From an uncultured Verrucomicrobiota bacterium (GTDB taxonomy: Bacteria; Verrucomicrobiota; Kiritimatiellia; RFP12; UBA1067), in the NCBI GenBank assembly GCA_946631535.1, contig CAMPAF010000068.1, forward strand, positions 1 through 11,293: a stretch of 11,293 bases of DNA. The letters are read 5' to 3'. The notes under the pieces were generated by a model. It made no database searches, had not been told where the DNA came from, and worked only from the letters and a program-made list of their open reading frames with translations. Within the stretch, counting starts at the first letter, position 1. Every line of letters starts with the position of its first letter. The position numbers and the translations under genes were made by a program. Of the stretch, positions 7,656-11,293 are shown one piece after another.

Positions 7656-8635
7656 AGTTCGATGACGGCCGTGACGGGGAAGTGGTCGGACGGATAGAGC
7701 TTCTTGCCGGGGCGCGGGTCGGCGTGCGTGGCGTAGGACCTCACCTTGATCCCGTCTGAGACGTAGATGTAGTCGATGCGCGGGCCGCAGTCCTCCCACA
7801 CGTAACCGCCGTTCTTGTCCTTCTCGGCGTCGGGCGATCCCTTGCGGGCGTTGCGGACGTTCGGCGGCAGCTTGAGCGCGTCGATTGCGGAATACTCGCT
7901 GTCGCGCCAGTTCCAGCCCGAGAACGTGCGCCATGGGCCGGCGGGGGGAGTCTGGGAGACGTACAGCGCGTTCTTGAGGAGCTTGGAGACGGCCTGCGCG
8001 GGCTCCTCGGTCTCGCGGCAGTTGTGGTCGCCCGTGAAGATGACCGGCGTGCCCTTGGGGGCGAACTCGTGCATCTTCTGGATGATGAGGAGCATTCCTT
8101 CTTTGCGGGCGAGCGCGCTCTTGTGGTCGGTGTGAGTGTTCGCGAAGCAGAACGTCTTGCCGGTGACCTTGTCCTTGAGCCACATCCACGAGCATACGCG
8201 CGTGCAGGCCGTGTTCCACGACTTCGATCCGGGGACGTCAGGCGTCTCTGAGAGCCAGAACGTGCCGCTCTTCAGCGCATCGAAGCGGTCCTTGCGGTAG
8301 AACACCGGCGACGCCTCGCCCTTGCGCTTGCCGTCATCGCGGTGGACGCCGACCATTACGTACTGTGGAAGGTTGTTCGTGAGGTAGTCGGCCTGGCCGG
8401 GGCAGACCTCCTGGAGCCCGAACGCGTCGAGATCGAGCTTGCGGATCAGCTCCACCATGTCGGCCTTGCGCTCGTCCCATGCGTTGGGCGTGCCCTTGTC
8501 GCCTGTCTGGAGGCGGATGTTGTACGAGCCCACCTTGAGGGCGGGGTCTTGCTTCTGCGCGGTTCCGCAGCCTGCTACGGACAGCGCGAGGAGCGCCGCC
8601 GCGACGATCTTTGCTGATGCGATGTTGATTTTCAT
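7652..8635 (-). CDS. Endonuclease/exonuclease/phosphatase-fold lipoprotein
   Basis: A 327-aa protein starting at ATG 8635, preceded by AAAGGA 6-7 nt upstream; the frame is open further upstream, but that stretch is antisense to the next gene and lacks start signals. A lipoprotein signal peptide ends in the lipobox VAGC with Cys23. The rest is the DNase I/EEP fold with all key residues in order: Asn39 (SYNIR), Glu76 (LQEV), His168 and Asp170 (NTHTDH), Asp203 and Asn205 (GDHN), Asp288 (RIDYI) and SDH (316-318). GDHN replaces the more usual GDFN or GDLN but keeps the catalytic Asp and Asn. Family members cleave phosphodiester or phosphate-ester bonds in nucleic acids, sphingomyelin or inositol phosphates; the substrate here is unknown. 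It should be membrane-anchored outside the cytoplasm. It converges on the ceramidase-like gene with 8 nt between stops and diverges from the propeller gene. Confidence 0.85.
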   Translation of the reverse strand: MKINIASAKIVAAALLALSVAGCGTAQKQDPALKVGSYNIRLQTGDKGTPNAWDERKADMVELIRKLDLDAFGLQEVCPGQADYLTNNLPQYVMVGVHRDDGKRKGEASPVFYRKDRFDALKSGTFWLSETPDVPGSKSWNTACTRVCSWMWLKDKVTGKTFCFANTHTDHKSALARKEGMLLIIQKMHEFAPKGTPVIFTGDHNCRETEEPAQAVSKLLKNALYVSQTPPAGPWRTFSGWNWRDSEYSAIDALKLPPNVRNARKGSPDAEKDKNGGYVWEDCGPRIDYIYVSDGIKVRSYATHADPRPGKKLYPSDHFPVTAVIEL

Positions 8636-8663
8636 GGCATGTCCTTTGTTTTGGCTTGTGGAT

Positions 8664-8692
8664 AGGATAACATTCCGCTTCCGTTCTGGCAA
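8664..8692 (-). promoter_or_regulatory. Promoter of the EEP lipoprotein gene
   Basis: On the minus strand, TTGCCA (8692-8687; 5 of 6 to the -35 consensus), a 17-nt spacer ending in TGT, then TATCCT (8669-8664), an extended -10 box. Predicted transcription start is near 8657, giving a 5' UTR of about 22 nt that contains the AAAGGA ribosome binding site. Unlike the leaderless promoters in this window, this one has room for a conventional leader. Confidence 0.6.
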
Positions 8693-8714
8693 TACCCCGC
8701 CGATCGCATAAATT

Positions 8715-8723
8715 TGGTATAAT
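8715..8723 (+). promoter_or_regulatory. Extended -10 promoter of the HEAT/FG-GAP gene
   Basis: TGG plus a perfect TATAAT (8718-8723), ending 6 nt before the ATG at 8730. No recognisable -35 box is found at 16-18 nt; the corresponding place (8695-8700) is CCCCGC. No Shine-Dalgarno sequence precedes the ATG, so a leaderless transcript is predicted. The promoter is back-to-back with that of the lipoprotein gene. Confidence 0.65.
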
Positions 8724-8729
8724 TGCGCC

Positions 8730-10724
8730 ATGAAAACTCTAGCCTTCGTGGCCTGCATGGCCATCCTTCCCGTCCTCGGAGCCGAGATGACGGGGCAAAT
8801 CGCCGACAACACGCTTCGCGAGGCGCAGGCCCTGGAGCGCTCCGGGAAGGGGAGCGAGGCCGCGCTCGCGTACGGGCGCGTGCGCGCGGTGTCCTCCCTG
8901 CCGCAGCACCAGCGCCTGGCGGCGTTCTGCGGGCTTCTGCGCACGGACGGCGCGCGGTTCGAGAAGCTGTGCCGGGACGGCCTTTCCGCCAAGGACGACA
9001 CCTGGCGCGGAACCGTGGCCCAGGCGATCGCGCTGCTGCCGCCGGAACGCCTTGCCGCGCTGCGCGCCTTCTGGCTCAAGTCGCTTCCCGAGCGGGCGCA
9101 GCTCGCGCTGCTGCAGGCCGTGATCCACGTCAAGGCGCCAGTAGTGAAGGACCTTGTGGCGGACGCGCTCGCGAAGTCGCAGAGCCCGGCGCTCAGGCTG
9201 ATGGCGCTAGAAGGCCTCGGGCGCAGCGGCACGGCGGCGGACGTGGACATGCTCGTGACGTGGATCCAGAGCGGCGACGCCGACATCTCCGCGGCGGCGC
9301 GACGCGGGCTCATCTCCGTCGACGACGTGAAGGCGGACGCCGCCATCGTCGCCAAGCTGCCCGCGTTCTCCGGCAACGCGCCGACCCTCGCGAAGCTGCT
9401 CGACGTCCTCGCCGTGCGCAACGCGCTCGGGTTCGCGGACGCGCTCGTGCCTTTCCTCTCGCACGCCGACGCGACCGTGCGCACGCAGGCGTTCAAGGCC
9501 ATAGGGCAGCAGGGCCTGCACGCCCAGCAGGCGGCCGTGCTCGCGGCGGCGGCCAAGGCGAAGGACGGAGCCGAACGCAAGGAGGCTCGCCGCGCCGTGG
9601 CGCGCATCGCCCGCCGCGCGGGCGGCGTGCAGTTCAAGGCGCGGCGCATCGGCAACGCGCGCACCGAGGCGTGCGGCGTGGCCGATTTCGACGGCGACGG
9701 CAAGCTCGACGTCATAGCAGGCCCGTACCTCTACCGCGCCCCCGAATTCCGGCCAGTCAAGGTGCGCGAGGTCGCGAGCAACGTCAAGGAGGACGGGAAG
9801 GGGTACGCGCACGACTTCATGAACCTGCCGCTCGACGTGAACGGGAACGGCCGCCCGGACGTCGTCTCCGGCAACTGGTTCAGCCAGGAGACGTGGTGGA
9901 TAGAGAATCTGCTGCCCTCGACGAACATCTGGACGCAGCATCTCATCGAGAAGACCGGCAACATCGAGACGGGCATCCTCGTGGACATCGACGGCGACGG
10001 CAAGGCGACCGACTTCCTGCCAGACACGCACGTCACCTGCCTCTACCAGCTCGGGAAGGGCGGCCCTGCGCCGTTCACGCGCGACTCCGTCTCGAACGAC
10101 CGTTGCGACATGGGCCGCGGCTGCGGCGACATCAACGGCGACGGCCGCAACGACGTGCTCACGCCCGTCGCGTGGTACGAGCACCTCGTGGACGGCAAAT
10201 GGCGCAAGCACCCGCTCAACATCGGATTCCAGGGTGGTGCGCTCGGCCACGCGTCCAACCTAATCGTTTACGACGTCAACAAGGACGGTCGCGCGGACAT
10301 CCTCGTCAGCTCCGCTCACAAGTACGGCATCTTCTGGTGGGAGCAGCTGAAGGAGCGCGATGCGGCCGGCGAGATCCAGTTCAGGAAGCACGTCATCGAC
10401 GACACCTGGACGCAGGCGCACTACCTCGGCTGGGGCGACATCGACGGCGACGGCGTGCCGGAGCTGATCACCGGCAAGCGCTTCATGGCGCACAACGGAG
10501 GCGACCCGGACGAGTATGGGCACCTCGGCATATACTACTATGACTTCACGCCAGGTCCGAACCCGGTGTTCAAGAAGTACGTGATCTCCTACGACGCCGA
10601 CATCAGCGTGGGCCTGAACGTCGAGGCCGTGGACCTTGACGGCGACGGCGACCTCGACCTTGTCACGACTGGCAAATGGGGCGGACCGGTTATCCTGGAG
10701 AACAAGACCAAAGAGGCGAAATGA
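8730..10724 (+). CDS. Secreted HEAT-repeat plus seven-bladed FG-GAP propeller protein
   Basis: A 664-aa protein with a Sec signal peptide (1-18, MKTLAFVACMAILPVLGA). Residues about 20-300 are alanine- and leucine-rich helical repeats resembling HEAT/PBS-lyase-type repeats (for example SPALRLMALEGLGRSG and DATVRTQAFKAIGQQG). From about 310 there are seven calcium-binding-type loops: DFDGDGKLD (319), DVNGNGRPD (369), DIDGDGKATD (419), DINGDGRND (467), DVNKDGRAD (515), DIDGDGVPE (570) and DLDGDGDLD (635). Their spacing of 48-65 residues suggests a complete seven-bladed FG-GAP/VCBS beta-propeller. No catalytic site is evident; a binding or scaffolding role at the cell surface or periplasm is likely. 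The start is fixed by the -10 box 6 nt upstream and the signal peptide. The stop overlaps the next gene's ATG as ATGA. Confidence 0.8.
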   Translation: MKTLAFVACMAILPVLGAEMTGQIADNTLREAQALERSGKGSEAALAYGRVRAVSSLPQHQRLAAFCGLLRTDGARFEKLCRDGLSAKDDTWRGTVAQAIALLPPERLAALRAFWLKSLPERAQLALLQAVIHVKAPVVKDLVADALAKSQSPALRLMALEGLGRSGTAADVDMLVTWIQSGDADISAAARRGLISVDDVKADAAIVAKLPAFSGNAPTLAKLLDVLAVRNALGFADALVPFLSHADATVRTQAFKAIGQQGLHAQQAAVLAAAAKAKDGAERKEARRAVARIARRAGGVQFKARRIGNARTEACGVADFDGDGKLDVIAGPYLYRAPEFRPVKVREVASNVKEDGKGYAHDFMNLPLDVNGNGRPDVVSGNWFSQETWWIENLLPSTNIWTQHLIEKTGNIETGILVDIDGDGKATDFLPDTHVTCLYQLGKGGPAPFTRDSVSNDRCDMGRGCGDINGDGRNDVLTPVAWYEHLVDGKWRKHPLNIGFQGGALGHASNLIVYDVNKDGRADILVSSAHKYGIFWWEQLKERDAAGEIQFRKHVIDDTWTQAHYLGWGDIDGDGVPELITGKRFMAHNGGDPDEYGHLGIYYYDFTPGPNPVFKKYVISYDADISVGLNVEAVDLDGDGDLDLVTTGKWGGPVILENKTKEAK

Positions 10725-11293
10725 GGCGGCCCGCCGTCGAGATCGTATTCGAGGACACGGACATCATCGTCGTGGACAAGCCGGCGGGGATGATCGTCCA
10801 TCCCGCGCCCGGCCATACCTCGGGATCGCTTCTCGACATCCTGCTGGAGCATGCGCCGGCGATGGCTGGCGTCGGTAGCGAGACGCGCCCGGGGATAGTC
10901 CATCGGCTTGACATCGAGACGAGCGGAGTCATGGTGGTGGCCAAGACGACGCGCGCCTACCATGCTCTGCGCGACGCGTTCGAGAGCCACGAGGCCGTGC
11001 GCAAGACGTACCTCGCCGTCTTGCACGGCACGCTCAAGACCAGGACGGGGACGATCGAGACGCTGATCGGGCGCAAGCCGTGGGACCCGCACCGCATGGC
11101 GGTGGTGGAGGAGGACGGAAAGCGTGCGGTGACGCACTGGAACGTCCTTCAGCGGCACGGTTCCATCTCCCTGGTGGAGTTCACGATCGAGACCGGGCGT
11201 ACGCACCAGATCCGCGTGCATGCTGCGCACATCGGGCATCCCGTGGTGGGGGACTCTCTATACGGCAACGCGGCGGCGGACCGTCGTCTCGCG
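10721..11293 (+). CDS. RluA-family RNA pseudouridine synthase (3' end outside window)
   Basis: The frame is open from ATG 10721 to the end of the window (191 codons, no stop). It opens with IVFEDTDIIVVDKPAGMIVHP, then GIVHRLDIETSG (58-69) with the catalytic Asp64 of the RluA/RluD family, KTYLAVLHG (95-103) and the late motif GRTHQIRVHAAHIGHPVVGD (159-178). It starts directly at the catalytic domain with no N-terminal S4 RNA-binding domain, unlike RluC and RluD. The family isomerises uridine to pseudouridine in rRNA or tRNA in the cytoplasm; the target cannot be read from the sequence. Family members usually run to about 220-320 aa, so perhaps a few dozen to a hundred residues are missing. ATG overlaps the upstream stop (ATGA), with a weak AGAGG 4 nt upstream, so it is probably translated by coupling to the propeller gene. 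Confidence 0.9.
   Translation, partial: MRRPAVEIVFEDTDIIVVDKPAGMIVHPAPGHTSGSLLDILLEHAPAMAGVGSETRPGIVHRLDIETSGVMVVAKTTRAYHALRDAFESHEAVRKTYLAVLHGTLKTRTGTIETLIGRKPWDPHRMAVVEEDGKRAVTHWNVLQRHGSISLVEFTIETGRTHQIRVHAAHIGHPVVGDSLYGNAAADRRLA

Noticed and set aside
8636..9715. N-terminal extension of the EEP lipoprotein frame to a start at 9715
   Set aside because: The extension is Ser/Ala/Arg-rich antisense of the propeller gene. The lipoprotein signal peptide, Shine-Dalgarno and promoter all point to ATG 8635.

Overview
The window is GC-rich, with short gaps between genes. It carries six genes: five with export signals (signal peptides or a lipobox) and one truncated RNA-modification enzyme. The mix suggests an uncultured member of the PVC superphylum, most likely Kiritimatiellota or a related Verrucomicrobia/Lentisphaerae lineage from a gut or sediment habitat: a beta-helix protein ending in a DIGCYE motif, a giant esterase/LamG/TIM-barrel-like fusion, a ceramidase-like protein and a HEAT plus FG-GAP propeller protein. 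This placement rests on gene content only.

Layout. 1-155: upstream region with a small inverted repeat and a sigma70-type promoter. 156-2207: a secreted right-handed beta-helix protein. Its signal peptide is intact only if one G is skipped in a G7 tract (233-239), and a 16-codon leader ORF overlaps its preferred start codon. 2273-7643: a two-gene operon driven by a promoter whose -10 box lies 6 nt before the ATG. It encodes a 1293-aa exported enzyme (alpha/beta hydrolase, then LamG-like, then a glycosidase-like region), followed with an ATGA overlap by a neutral-ceramidase-like protein. 7652-8635 (minus): an endonuclease/exonuclease/phosphatase-fold lipoprotein, convergent with the ceramidase-like gene. 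8636-8729: divergent promoters. 8730-11293: a HEAT plus seven-bladed FG-GAP propeller protein, overlapping by ATGA an RluA-family pseudouridine synthase cut off by the window end.

The exported hydrolases (esterase, putative glycosidase, ceramidase-like amidase, EEP phosphodiesterase) with two carbohydrate- or surface-binding scaffolds look like a set for breaking down esterified glycans and perhaps glycolipids outside the cytoplasm. That is inference from domains and proximity; there is no transporter or regulator in the window.

The most unusual features are: (a) a GC-rich palindromic repeat in three copies, two direct and one inverted, inserted in frame in the large enzyme and encoding GRAAARP in every copy; (b) the G7 frameshift in the signal peptide of the beta-helix protein, either a sequence error or a phase-variable switch; (c) three promoters with an extended TGG -10 box exactly 6 nt before an ATG, implying leaderless mRNAs.
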